Origin: Maniola hyperantus
Lineage: Eukaryota; Arthropoda; Insecta; Lepidoptera; Nymphalidae
Direction: 5' to 3'
DNA length: 64,000 nt
Assembly: GCF_902806685.2 (NCBI RefSeq)
Contig: NC_048539.1
Location: 5,592,501-5,656,500 of the forward strand
This document shows, one piece after another, positions 46,601-52,577 of this stretch. How positions within the stretch are numbered: position 1 is the first letter of the stretch; each line of letters begins with the position of its first letter. The notes beneath the pieces are model-generated. The model was not told where the DNA came from. It searched no databases and saw nothing but the letters and a program-made list of their open reading frames with translations. The translations under genes and the position numbers were made by a program.

Positions 46601-49600
46601 ATCTAATCTAAGGGGTTGAATTTTCAAAAAATCCTTTCTATGCAAATGTCTACGTCATAATCATCTGCATGCCGAGTTTCAGCCCCGATCCGTCCAGTAG
46701 AAGCTGTGCGTTGATAGATCAGTCAGTCAGTCAGTCAGTCATATTTTCCTTTTATATACATACTAGGTGATGCCTTTGGCTTCGCCCGCGTGGATTTAGG
46801 TTTTAATATCCTATGGGAACTCTTCAATTTTCCGGGATAAAAAGTAGCCTATGTTGTTCCCTGGGACCTGGGATGCAAGCTATCTTTGTACCAAGTTTGT
46901 CAAAATCGTATGAACGAATGGGAATAATAGGAAATATTTTATATTGTTTACGCATTTATATTATTAAGTATGGAAGTATGCATATAGGTTGGTTATGCAC
47001 TTGTGGTACAACCTGTTATTGTGTGACAGACGAACGGCGCGGGGGGCGGCATGGGGCCGGGAGCGGCGGCGGGCGCGCAGCAGCCGCAGTTCATGCAGCA
47101 GCAGCAGTGGTTCCCGCCGCCGGGGGCCGGCCAGGGCTACTACAACCAATCCGGTGCCGGTTAGCGTCATCACTTTACTATTGTCGTTCTGTTTTTGATA
47201 CTTAGTTAATAAGCGGTTAGCTGCCTAAAGAAGGCATTTTTGGGGTAAGGTCCTTACCGTAAGGGGGCCATTCAAAGCATTAGGTAAACAGAATTTTAGT
47301 TGAGCCCTTCTTCTATCACTACCCTTATTACAAATGCGAGAGTGTGTTTGTTTGTTGGTTTATTAATTTGTTTGTTTATTGGTTTGTCATTCAATCACGT
47401 CGCAACGGAGCAACGGATCGACGTGATTTTTTTGCATAGGTATAGTTAATAGACCTGCACGCCTAACATGCGCACCACGAGAAAATTTTGTCTACGCATT
47501 TACTCGTCTTATTTGTATGAAAAAACACGAGATAATGCGTAGACAAAATTTTCTCGCGGGGCGCATGTTAGGCCCTCTGGAGAGTGATATAGGCTACTTT
47601 TATCCCGGAAATCAAAGAGTTCCCACGGGATTTTTAAGAACCTAAATCCATCAGCTAGTTAGTTTGTTATATATTTTTTAATCTATTCAAGTTTCTTTTT
47701 TTGTTATTCATTATTCGTCTACCTGATGAACTCGTCGAATTTCCCTACTTGAGTTATTTCTAACTTAACCATGAAACGTCGCCCCGGTCACCATGTGCTC
47801 AAAAATAAGCAAAGCAAAGATCTGCTTACGTAATACTTGAATGGCCCCTTATCGTCAACCTACTGTTCATGTGTGGTATCTGTGGTATATGCAAGTGAGA
47901 GCGTTAAACATGAGCATTCTGTAGGTGCCGGCGTGAGCCCGCGCGGCGTGGCGCCTCCGTCGAACACGCAGTCGAAACAAGCGCTCAGCAACATGCTGCG
48001 TCAACGGGTGCCTTACTCACAGCTGTCACAGATGCAGGTATAAACGAATAAATATAGATGTAAACCGGCTCCAACCAGCTATTTTTGTTGGTCTATGTCC
48101 GAGTAGTTTCAATCCCATCTGTTTAGTGCAACCGCACTAAACCAGTCACCGCCATCGTGACGCGTGTGTGATTATTCTCGGTGCATCGGGCGCCCACAAC
48201 AAACTGTTTGTAATTAACTAAGCTAAGTAAACCAGTGCCTTAATTTCAGAATTTACTGTATCCTTCCCTTTATTGTAGGTCATCCTGACCTGAAGAAGGT
48301 CCTGGATACTTGATATGATATTCAATAGTTATAACATTTGTCTTTGTTTTCGTACCGAACAGGGCGGTGGGTACCCCGGAGCGCCACACCCGCGCGGGCC
48401 CTATCCGCGGCAGGGCATGCGGCAGATGCAACCCAACCAGATGGCACAAATGCAACCCAAGTGAGAACCCTATCTATACTTATAATAATCCATATCTATA
48501 GTTAACATAAATGCAAAAGTGTATCTGTCTGTCTGCTAACTTTTCGCGCTCATCCGTTAACCGATTTTCACGAATTTAAGGAAATTATCCATTTTTTTTT
48601 AAAGTTATAGCATGTATGGAAAAACGGTACTTATTGGTACCCAATGATATGAAAAAGTAATTATGAAAGTATGTGATTGTATAAAACAGTCTTGTGATAA
48701 ATTTCTCGTGATTTTATGTCAAATGAACCCATGGGCGGTATGGGAGGAATGGGGCCAATGACTCAAATGGGCGGCGTCCAAAGTGGTCCCAATCAGATGG
48801 GAGCAGCTCAGATGGGCGGCGGACAGATGGGGGGTGGACAGATGGGGGGTGGACAGATGGGAGGCGGACAGATGGGCAGCGGACAAATGAGCGGTGGACA
48901 GATGGGCGGAATGAGTGGGCAGATGTTTGGCGGACAGTACGGCGGGATGCAGCAGGGTTATGGCTATGGGCAGCCGATGATACAGGGAGGACAGCAGCAG
49001 ATGTTGAATCAGGTACGCTAGTACGCTCGCAAAACAATATTTTTAAACTACAGAATAGGCTTGCGTTTGACACGGACCGGACCCCACCTAGATGGAAAAA
49101 CGCTAAGTCAAAGAAGAAGAATGCATGATTGTCGTCAAACGCGGCTTGCGTTCATCATGACGTTGACAATCATGCCTTAGAAAAGCATGAGGTCTCAGTT
49201 GGAGCGTGCTTGCCTAGAAGATACCTATTCACTGTTGCCTTGAAGTTACTTAAGAAAAAACGTTTCGTGCGGGTAGATTGGATGTCGACCACATAAGGAT
49301 GTGAACGCACATTGTTTGTCACTTAAGAACACTATCTCTCTTTTGGTCCCAAGTTGTACGTGAGAGCATATGCTACTTCAATCCAGATTTATAGGCGGAC
49401 ACATACTCAAGAGCGAGATGTGTGATATTTTGACAACGAAAAACCAATCATCATTATTTTACTCACAGTTGCCCAAAAATTTGCTCTAAAATATTAAAAA
49501 AATAAAGACATGAAATAAAATTATTTTAGAATAAACAATGAAGTAATCCATAAAGGAATATTTACAAAGTAATTAGCAATCTCCCACAGAAATGAGTTTC

Positions 49601-51465
49601 TATATTATTGCTCTTTCTTCTTCTAGGGAATGGGCCAAAGCGGGCAAATGGGTCAAATGGGCCAGCAGGTTAACCCAATGGGTCAGAGTGTAAATTCGAT
49701 TGGACAAAACGTTGGCCAAATGAACCAAGGGGTTGGTCAGTCTTCACAAATGCCGCAGGGCATGGGTCAAATGGGCCAAGGGATGGGTCAGATGGGGCAA
49801 GCGATGGGTCAAATGGGCCAGATGGGGCAGGGTGGCGGTATCGGCGGTATGAGCACTCAGACGGCGCCGATGGGGCCTCAGGGGGGCAACGCCATGGGTG
49901 GGTTCCCGGGACAACAATCATTCCAGCAGGTATGTTTTATGAGATTTTACTTTATTATAATATTATTTAGAGGTTTATTAGCGTCGATTCGGATGTCTTT
50001 CTCTATAAATTTAGAGTATCTGCATCTTATTCTTTTTGCCATTGCTAAATCCAAAAGGACGGAAAATGGATTTAAAATTATCAACTTAAAATTTTAGTGC
50101 TGCTCTACAAAAACACTATCCTCAAGACTGGCACAAGGCACAAAGCTTCACAGTTTTAAATTAAAATCAGTTTGTCTGTCCTTTTCTTATTACATTGATA
50201 AGTAAAAGATGTGAATACTCTAAAATTTAGTTTCCATTAGAATCAGTAACATACTTCTAAAACGAATTTTTATGGTTTTCGAAAACGTAAGTCGATGTGG
50301 TACACACAGCGCTACTTGAGAAAACTTTGAAATGTATGTGGTAAAAGGTTTTAAGTGGCTTGAATGCCTATTTTATTCTGACCTTTGTAATATCGAAACT
50401 CACGAAAACTAACAAAGTTTTCGAGCTGTGATAAGTCCATATAAGGGCACAGAATGGGATCATTTATCCCTTTCAAAGATAATAATTGTCATCGAAACTT
50501 ATTTCCACGTGTTTTATTGTTAGAACATGAGGGTGGCCGTGCGAGCCAAGAGGCGTACCTGGCTCAGCAGAGGCAAAATGTAAGGCCGCATATAGCAGGT
50601 AAATATTTATTTATTTAAAAAAATTGGTTCTAACTTACTCAGTATGATAGCTATAGCTCACTATAAACCTTGAAACAAAATTAAGTCCTGACCTTACTCT
50701 GTTCACCTTGGTTCATATGAATGCAATGATATTTGTAACCCGGGAAATATATATAAAACCTAACCTTTAGGGCATAGACCTTCTATATAGATGACCATAT
50801 ATAAAAGGAAAATCTGACGACTGACAGATCTATCAAAGCACATGTCAAACTAATTGGACCGTTCACAGGCTGAAATTTTGCATGCAGATAGCTATTATGA
50901 TGTAGACATCCGCTAAGAAAGGATTTTTTGAAAATTCAATCTCTAACGGCGATTACGCACTGCGCTTCCGTCATCTGAGTTCTATGCGTCATCCGTGAGA
51001 TGAGAATACCACGAGGGTATCTACGACATATTTATATCATAAGCTACCATACAAAACAAACAGGAACGTATTTTCTCGGACTCAGATCGGATAAATGCGT
51101 AACCACGCAGAGGGTAAAATAGGGGTTTGAAATTTGTATAGTCCACGCGGAACGAGTTCGCGAGGATAAGCTAGTTTTCTTATAACACTTGAATCTATGC
51201 CGAAGGCGCGATCATCAGCTAGTATTAAATAGTTTTTTTAAATAAAATCTTGTTCATTAAAGCAAGCACCAAACGTAACATGGGTGGTATGGGTGGTGCC
51301 GCGCACGCCCTACCCGAGAGCGATGCAGCCGGCTCAAGCGGGCCAGTACCCGCAGATGGCGCAACAACAACGCATGCGGCAGCAGATGCTAGCATGCAGC
51401 AGCAGCAGCAGCAGGGCCCCTTACATCAGCACTTGCAGCAACGACAGTACCAGCAACCGTATTAA
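16851..51465 (+). CDS. MED12: Mediator complex subunit 12 (MED12/kohtalo), whole gene
   Basis: About 47 coding exons span 34.6 kb and give roughly 2,400 residues (Drosophila Kto is about 2,500). MED12 is the kinase-module subunit that binds and activates Cyclin C-CDK8 and links, through MED13, to core Mediator in the nucleus. The start is set at 16851 because it gives MGIMYEKRPLKRPRLGPP, the conserved MED12 N-terminus. Exons 1-39 (1,962 residues) splice cleanly in phase with canonical GT-AG sites and follow the family end to end. Exons 40-47, the Gln/Met/Gly-rich tail, contain phase conflicts and indels described separately. Introns are 75 bp to 4.4 kb and loaded with MITEs, SINEs and LINE tails. 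Exon coordinates are in the block entries below. The identification is secure; a few exon ends in the tail are not. Confidence 0.96.
17811..17935 (-). mobile_element. SINE family 1, truncated copy in MED12 intron 2
   Basis: It contains CTCTCAGGCATGGAGGTGTC, the TTCCTTTACTGTTAAAACAAG body and the GTGCATGCCCGGGATCGAAC head (B box on the minus strand). The tail half is missing. Confidence 0.7.
19036..22561 (+). CDS. MED12: MED12 block 2, exons 5-9: Ser/Asn/Pro linker and first helical region
   Basis: Exons 19036-19140, 19483-19666, 20501-20676, 21426-21790, 22412-22561; residues 219-545. Exon 5 is a Ser/Asn/Pro/Gly-rich linker, as in Drosophila Kto, absent in vertebrates. Exon 6 starts the conserved helical part (ALRQWNYCC, LDEGLLDRHDFLTWI). 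Exon 8 has four GTPNP repeats in a second disordered loop before FHRDVIIQLATILQ. Exon 9 continues IICIECPAAMVWSG and SPLDLLPLPPSALPMP, matching the SPLDHLPIAPS block of human MED12. Exon 6 has a duplicated acceptor 18 nt upstream. Exon 8 shows how insect-specific low-complexity loops interrupt the fold. Confidence 0.94.
19449..19484 (+). promoter_or_regulatory. Tandem duplicated 3' splice site before MED12 exon 6
   Basis: An 18-bp block (ATTTTTCTAATAACAGGG) is repeated head to tail, giving two identical pyrimidine-tract/AG acceptors, ending at 19464 and 19482. Use of the first would add six codons (GIFLITG junction) in frame without a stop. Confidence 0.8.
19958..20030. repeat. Perfect 35-bp inverted repeat, 3-bp spacer
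   Basis: Left arm 19958-19992 (ATTTTCTCCAAGCTACGCGA...) and right arm 19996-20030 are exactly complementary as far as I can read, separated by TTA. It lies in MED12 intron 6, 290 bp after exon 6. Confidence 0.93.
20214..20425 (+). mobile_element. LINE/SINE 3' tail, common lepidopteran type
   Basis: AAATGCGAAAGTGTGTTTG, the ATCACGTCGCAACAGAGCAAC block and GACTTGGAGAGTGACATAGG followed by TTTTTATCTG are shared with copies at 26795, 28222, 35985, 47325 and 63165. Truncated before the CGGGCATCAGCTAG end. Confidence 0.65.
20991..21367 (+). mobile_element. Mariner-like MITE 'D', copy 1
   Basis: Terminal repeats start CAGGGTATAACCAGAACGCT and end AGCGTTCTGGTTACAACCTG, flanked by TA on both sides (20989-20990 and 21368-21369). 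377 bp, AT-rich, no ORF. The TA target duplication and CAGGG ends suggest a Tc1/mariner relative. Other copies are at 34528 and 40985. Confidence 0.85.
21994..22073 (-). pseudogene. tRNA-like sequence (tRNA-Ser-like or SINE head)
   Basis: The minus strand has a good A box (TGGCCGAGTGG), a T arm with a perfect 5-bp stem (GCAGG/CCTGC) around B box GGTTTGATTCC, an anticodon arm that could read CGA, and a T5 run just after the 3' end. The 5' acceptor strand does not pair with the 3' strand and the serine-type long variable arm is missing. So it is a pseudogene or SINE-derived fragment, not a working tRNA. It lies in MED12 intron 8. Confidence 0.5.
22727..28151 (+). CDS. MED12: MED12 block 3, exons 10-19: LCEWAV domain
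   Basis: Exons 22727-22814, 23312-23457, 24027-24171, 24431-24538, 24617-24742, 25339-25478, 25806-25942, 26366-26448, 27142-27339, 28039-28151; residues 546-973. The domain-naming motif LCEWAV is at residues 635-640 in exon 12, followed by WGEHRAMAAAALLDRRQ with a short histidine-rich insert. Exon 14 has LVHLFGELIRRDVFSHDAYM, then LISRGDLISP across the junction. Exons 15-17 are an acidic/Met-Gly linker (DDDIFAGIDLKPK, DDDLDKLLQHIKED). Exon 18 gives SRHYNYTMHFPLPP and NQRHILLYGVGRQRDDAKHA. Exon 12's acceptor (ACCCAG at 24026) has a weak pyrimidine tract but is the only one keeping phase. Confidence 0.93.
22848..23044 (+). mobile_element. Palindromic MITE 'A', copy 1 (intron 10)
   Basis: The ends GTTCTTGCATTTCACGAAGG and CCTTCGTGAAATGCAAGAAC are perfect complements. 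About 197 bp. It is in the opposite orientation to the copy at 25095, so the two could pair across exons 11-14. Confidence 0.88.
23575..23790 (+). mobile_element. Interspersed repeat (GTCGACGTTAGCCCGACTAG type)
   Basis: It contains GTTTCGAACCCATCCGGGGT and AAGGGAGTCAGTTCGCGCAC, phrases I associate with a repeat widespread in Lepidoptera, followed by a GC-rich CGCGCC stretch. Class not determined. It lies in intron 11. Confidence 0.5.
24259..24384. mobile_element. Short palindromic MITE in intron 12
   Basis: Arms of 27 bp: CGTGACAGGTCGGGATGGCA with CGGGG (24259-24285) against 24358-24384 (CCCCGATTGCTATCTCGACC then TGTCGCG), with three or so mismatches. The GC-rich loop is about 72 bp. Confidence 0.7.
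25095..25270 (-). mobile_element. Palindromic MITE 'A', copy 2 (intron 14)
   Basis: TTCTTGCATTTCACGAGCG...CGCTCGTGAATTGCAAGAAC, with TATAC directly repeated on both sides (25090-25094 and 25271-25275). It aligns along its length to the reverse complement of the copy at 22848. Confidence 0.85.
25548..25610 (+). repeat. (TG)n microsatellite
   Basis: Roughly 27 uninterrupted TG/GT dinucleotides in MED12 intron 15, 70 bp after exon 15. Likely length-polymorphic. Confidence 0.95.
26027..26162 (+). mobile_element. Palindromic MITE 'B', copy 1 (intron 16)
   Basis: GACTCCTCACGCGCCATTTT mirrored by AAATGGCGCGTAAGAGAGTC. Core GGTCAACTGTCATGTCAGAAG and TTTTGACATGAAATTTGAC. Same family as 44866-45000. 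Immediately followed by another palindrome (26160-26219). Confidence 0.85.
26160..26219. repeat. Inverted repeat, arms about 27 bp
   Basis: GTCAATAAAAGAATATA then TAACGCGTAA faces TTACGCGTTATAGTATATTC then TTTTATTGTCA. One 2-bp gap in the left arm. It abuts MITE B and may be part of a larger nested insertion. Confidence 0.75.
26795..27010 (+). mobile_element. LINE/SINE 3' tail copy in intron 17
   Basis: TTATAAATGCGAATGCGAAAG, GTTCAACCGATTTTAATGAA and CCCGGGAAAGAACATAGG belong to the common lepidopteran tail. A second, related copy (GCCCGCGACTTCGTCCGCG onward) lies at 26490-26680 in the same intron, in the opposite orientation. Confidence 0.65.
27477..27634 (+). mobile_element. Palindromic MITE 'C', copy 1 (intron 18)
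   Basis: TCCCGCAAATTGCTAATGCG mirrored by CAATAGCAATTTGCGGGA. The core contains GTGACGTCAGCAC. A truncated copy in opposite orientation is at 33134. Confidence 0.85.
28222..28438 (+). mobile_element. LINE/SINE 3' tail copy in intron 19
   Basis: Nearly complete: AATATTATAAATGAGAAAGTG through GTTCAACCGATTTTGACGAA, GACATAGGCTACTTTTTATC and the end TCGTACGAAGTCGCGGGCAT followed by CAGCTAGTA. Simple TCTG repeats near the 5' end. Confidence 0.75.
29090..33062 (+). CDS. MED12: MED12 block 4, exons 20-28: central helical repeats
   Basis: Exons 29090-29272, 29712-29856, 30310-30499, 30930-31021, 31123-31231, 31522-31748, 31922-32098, 32564-32704, 32942-33062; residues 974-1434. Landmarks: PEHVAFALDLMEIALNVHGL, ILKELSEVEAALI, LRRYHSCLL, SAERCVLAQLHDLY, ESPANRYSFVCSAML, LAAEWLGALVALC, ARHCFSLEDFVRHAALPSLV, GARLTCHLLLRLFKTVDTPQP, LSCDRHLLAAAHKNIGVGPV. 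Compared with Drosophila and human, exon 25 has a Pro/His-rich insert (QHYPAPHTPHAAPPP), and a decayed second copy of this exon lies in the next intron. GC content of exons 25-27 is much higher than that of their introns. Confidence 0.94.
29571..29649. repeat. 38-bp inverted repeat, 3-bp spacer, one mismatch
   Basis: Left arm 29571-29608 (AGGGCAGGAGTCAATAAAAG...) and right arm 29612-29649, spacer GAA. One mismatch (AAGCC against GGGTT). It lies in intron 20, 62 bp before exon 21, so the hairpin sits near the branch-point region. Confidence 0.92.
30150..30245. mobile_element. MITE 'E' fragment (intron 21)
   Basis: GTAGAGCGTCGTCCCTGTCC...ACGTTTCGTCGGAACGAGTG, then GACAACGCTCTATGAAAC. Matches the middle of the palindromic MITE at 35107 and 38958. 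Confidence 0.55.
30556..30700 (+). mobile_element. SINE family 2, 5'-damaged copy
   Basis: GACGGTTCAAACCCCGCCCG (B box), TTGTCGTACCTACTCCTAGC and TGGAGAGGAAAGGGGAATAT are shared with the full copy at 39070. The A-box half is degraded. Confidence 0.75.
31766..31866 (+). pseudogene. Decayed duplicate of MED12 exon 25 in the following intron
   Basis: The phrase AGCCTAGCCGCAGAGTGGCT, then CTATGTGGGG, CCGCACACCCCGCACGC and CTCTACCCCGATCTGCTGCA, repeats exon 25 positions 31572-31683 in order with small deletions. It lies between exon 25's donor and exon 26. It has lost its own splice sites and frame. Confidence 0.85.
33134..33283 (-). mobile_element. Palindromic MITE 'C', copy 2, truncated (intron 28)
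   Basis: GTCCCGGAAATTGTTATTGC, ATACCATCAGCTCGAAACTT and GTGCTGACGTCACTAAAATG align to the reverse complement of copy 1. The last 16 bp of the element are missing. Confidence 0.8.
33519..33662 (+). mobile_element. Interspersed repeat, copy 1 of a pair (intron 28)
   Basis: TTGGCGCGTGGTGAAAATCG...CATTCAAGTGCCAAGAGAGC then TTTGTCGCACTGTA. The same sequence occurs in reverse at 41587-41741. Class unknown; no ORF and no clear terminal repeats. Confidence 0.7.
34528..35035 (+). mobile_element. Mariner-like MITE 'D', copy 2, with nested MITE
   Basis: CAGGGTGTAACCAGAACGCT at the left and AGCGTTCTGGTTACAGTCTG at the right. It is interrupted at about 34744-34910 by another palindromic element with TTGTACACAATCT ends. 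A fragment of that second element also lies at 35262-35290. Confidence 0.85.
35107..35263. mobile_element. Palindromic MITE 'E', full copy
   Basis: TACAGTACGCGGCAGAAAAT mirrored by ACTTTCTGCCGCGTACTGTA. The internal inverted arms carry CTCTCTGTCACTCAACGACA. The half-copy at 38958-39062 is cut by a SINE. Confidence 0.85.
35985..36195 (+). mobile_element. LINE/SINE 3' tail copy in intron 28
   Basis: ATAATGAGAAAGTGTGTTTG, GCCGCAATGGAGCAACGGAT and GACATAGGCTACTTTTTATC, diverging after CGCAAAATCAAAGAT. Same family as 63165. Confidence 0.65.
36825..37375 (+). mobile_element. Lepidopteran 'GGGTTCCGTAC' repeat interrupted by a SINE
   Basis: Left part GTCAAGTGCGACTCCGATTC then GAAGGGTTCCGTAC. Right part CAGACAGATGCACAGACGAA through TCCCGTTGGCACCCTTCTGG then TACGGAACCCTAAAAA. 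These are the two ends of one element, split by the SINE at 36901-37222. Fragments also occur at 62130-62275 and, in reverse, at 63640-63700. Confidence 0.7.
36901..37222 (+). mobile_element. SINE family 1, full-length copy
   Basis: tRNA-like head with A box GATAGCCTAGCGGTTAGG and B box GATTCGATCCCGGGCACG, body with GAAAACATCGTGAGGATC and GGCCAGCGTGGTAGACTATC, and the (GAT)n-type tail ATGATGATGATGATGATCAT. Best copy in the window. Nested in the 36825-37375 repeat. Confidence 0.9.
37446..45626 (+). CDS. MED12: MED12 block 5, exons 29-39: C-terminal helical part
   Basis: Exons 37446-37631, 37715-37802, 38740-38903, 39729-39852, 40382-40494, 41334-41475, 42114-42358, 44135-44330, 44752-44832, 45070-45209, 45524-45626; residues 1435-1962. 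Landmarks: LLDSMLTPRQAQRLLHMICYP, NLEQWSLRMSWLDLQLMFKQ, VWLVAPLVAKLPPAVQGRVL, EPLLSLVLTCLRNQDDQ, LRFSLAGGMFDAI, NLFTTLIDMLATLIHSTLAEG, AVRQLLPLSKN, VIACEPLGCLVDQKGNKI, APLSWAWFAATKIERKPL, then YYLEPLPLPPEDL. Exons 33-34 form a Gly/Ser/Cys-rich loop. Intron 28 (33063-37445) is the longest and is filled with transposons. A MITE ends about 24 bp before exon 34. Confidence 0.94.
38958..39062. mobile_element. MITE 'E' half-copy cut by a SINE
   Basis: AGTACGCGGCAGAAAGTAAT through TCGGTCTCAACGACAGAGAC, then the sequence runs into the SINE at about 39066. The other palindrome half is not found downstream. Confidence 0.7.
39066..39260 (+). mobile_element. SINE family 2, full-length copy
   Basis: A box TAGCTCAACGGGTAAGG, B box GACGGTTCAAATCCCGC, then GTTGCACTATTTTCGTACCT, the GGAGAGGAAAGGGGAATATT block and a TTAACCAGTGATATTTACAT end before a T-rich tail. 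It lies in MED12 intron 31. Confidence 0.88.
39866..39975 (-). mobile_element. SINE family 1, 3'-end fragment in intron 32
   Basis: ATCATCATCATCATCAGC, GAGCACGGGTCTCCTCTCAA and CTACCACGCTGGCCAAGTG: the tail half of a family-1 SINE, 14 bp after exon 32's donor. Confidence 0.8.
40502..40560 (+). repeat. (TCTC)n pyrimidine-rich tract
   Basis: Alternating TCTCTC and CCCTTC runs just downstream of exon 33's donor. Similar pyrimidine tracts lie at 29905-29952 and 32340-32460. Confidence 0.85.
40985..41310 (-). mobile_element. Mariner-like MITE 'D', copy 3, ending before exon 34
   Basis: Reverse orientation: CAGAACGCTAGCAAAAAC at the left and CCAGTGTTCTGGTAACACCC at the right, with the same internal ACTCGAGTCAATGCCCCGCC motif. 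It ends about 24 bp before the exon 34 acceptor, so it may contribute the branch point. Confidence 0.85.
41587..41741 (-). mobile_element. Interspersed repeat, copy 2 of the 33519 pair (intron 34)
   Basis: CAGTGCGACAAGGCTCTCTT...CGCCACGCGCCAACATTGCC. Reverse complement of 33519-33662 with modest divergence. The short ORFs here are shadows. Confidence 0.7.
42535..42735 (-). mobile_element. LINE 3' tail, second subtype (intron 35)
   Basis: CCCGCGATTTCGTCCGCGTA, CACCTATTTTACCCCCTTAG and CGATCCGTCCAGTAGTTTGA with GTTGATAGATCAGTCAAT. Same subtype as 19190-19420, 46610-46745, 50860-51175 and 60070-60270. Confidence 0.65.
43085..44100. other. Intron 35, second half, no gene seen
   Basis: The ORF at 43393-43596 (-) has no family resemblance or splice context. 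The stretch 43600-43860 has a low-complexity, TTTTTC-rich character. No defined repeat ends were found. Confidence 0.4.
44866..45000 (+). mobile_element. Palindromic MITE 'B', copy 2 (intron 37)
   Basis: ATGACTCCTCACCCGCCATT mirrored by AAAATGGCGCGTGAGGAGTT. Nearly identical in the core to the copy at 26027. The short intron 37 (44833-45069) is more than half MITE. Confidence 0.87.
46252..51465 (+). CDS. MED12: MED12 block 6, exons 40-47: Gln/Met/Gly-rich tail with frame conflicts
   Basis: Exons 46252-46355, 47030-47159, 47925-48037, 48363-48460, about 48719-49012, 49627-49929, 50524-50598, 51263-51465 (TAA 51463-51465). Exon 40 is Lys/Ser-rich (SPTGSGKGRKM). Exon 41 is GQGYYNQSG-type. Exon 42 has SKQALSNMLRQRVPYSQLSQ. 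Exons 44-45 are QMGGG and MGQ repeats. Exon 46 reads HEGGRASQEAYLAQQRQN and exon 47 ends QQRQYQQPY. Problems: exon 40 leaves phase 2 where exon 41 needs phase 0; exon 44 has no AG where its frame begins; exon 46 reads the expected protein only one base off the junction frame; and exon 47 switches frame three times. These look like single-base indels in the sequence, not biology, but that is inference. Confidence 0.8.
46605..46900. mobile_element. Two adjacent LINE tails in intron 40
   Basis: One runs 46610-46745 (GGGGTTGAATTTTCAAAAAA to the CAGTCAGTCAGTCAGTCA tetranucleotide run). The other runs 46760-46885 (TGATGCCTTTGGCTTCGCCC...GATGCAAGCTATCTTTGTAC). They fill most of the DNA between exon 40 and exon 41. 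Confidence 0.6.
47325..47655 (+). mobile_element. LINE tail interrupted by a palindromic MITE
   Basis: The common tail (ATTACAAATGCGAGAGTGTG through GGTATAGTTAATAGACCTG) is cut at about 47463. It resumes at about 47573 with CTCTGGAGAGTGATATAGGC. The insert 47463-47572 is a palindrome: CCTAACATGCGCACCACGAG and AAAATTTTGTCTACGC face the mirror image ending GGGGCGCATGTTAGG. Confidence 0.8.
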
Positions 51466-51725
51466 GAGAAGCTTACCTGGTTCGCCCTCCCAGCGCTCTC
51501 CATACAAACGTGGTTTGATTCTCATTTGAATATTAACTAATCAAAGTTGTCTAACATGCTATCTACTTTCTAATAATACTGTACTAGAAACTAATATCTA
51601 GGGTTCATCCATCCATATTTCCGTAAAAATGTGTAATCTCAATGTTACGCGCGTTCGAAGATTTGTATAAATCTTGTTAAATATTCAAACGAGAACCAAA
51701 CTACGTTTCTTTAGAGCGCGCTGAG

Positions 51726-51731
51726 AATAAA
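51726..51731 (+). promoter_or_regulatory. Candidate MED12 poly(A) signal
   Basis: AATAAA 261 bp after the MED12 stop. Further A/T-rich hexamers follow toward 52250, so a longer 3' UTR is possible. Confidence 0.4.
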
Positions 51732-52194
51732 CTACTTTTAACTTATCAAACGCATACCAATGTAGAAAGTAGAAACGAATCAAAACGAAGCAGCGTTAAT
51801 CATTGTTTATTACCCACGTGTTATACACAGGTATATGTGTAAGTGAGGTTGAATGATTAATTGCATCGATTTTCTTTATTGGCACGCGTTATACCGATAA
51901 TCAAAAAAACTGTTTCAATTTATCTATCTTTTTAATCATGTCTTAGGAATGGTGCTAATTTGGTTGTACCACTATCTCTAATTTAATGAGTTGTCATGTT
52001 GTACAATGTTTCCTTCAAAAGGACAGCATTGCATTGATTTATTGATTGATTATTAGATCTGTCAATTTAGAGCTTGTATGCAACCAGAGTATCACCATTA
52101 CATAATTAAAAATTCTGGAAGCATACTTTTTTTTTTGTGGAAACATTTTAATTTATTAGGCACCTGTCTTTCTAAGAGAAATATGTTATTGCAT

Positions 52195-52260
52195 ACTTAT
52201 TTATATTACATAATAATAATAATAATTATAATTATAATAATAATCATCTTTATTTCAGAT
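52195..52260 (+). repeat. AT-rich microsatellite (AATAAT/ATTATA)
   Basis: Runs of TAATAATAATAAT and ATTATAATTATAATAATAAT. The overlapping Ile-rich open frame is a product of this composition. Confidence 0.8.
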
Positions 52261-52577
52261 ATTACATCCATTTTGTTAGTACATAGGAATACTTATTTTT
52301 ATTTTTATATCTATGACTTGTTTGTACATAACATAAGTATTTTTGGAATTTTAATTTTAAAAAGCTATTCTTTTCTTTGCAGATGTAAAATGCTGTTATT
52401 AAGTTTCTTTTCTTTTTTTAAAGATTTTATAATACTTGCATATTTTTCACTTTAGGGAATATTTCATTATAAATTGAATTAAAAAAAAAATGAATTTAGT
52501 GCATCCATTTTATTATATTTCATAAGACTCATTTTGCTACATCATTTTATTTTTGTCCCTTTTATTTTTATGCCTTT

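Noticed and set aside
49670..49921. Minus-strand ORF opposite MED12 exon 45, and similar shadows at 24004, 29041, 47030 and 48714
   Set aside because: They mirror high-GC or repetitive MED12 exons and have no independent support.
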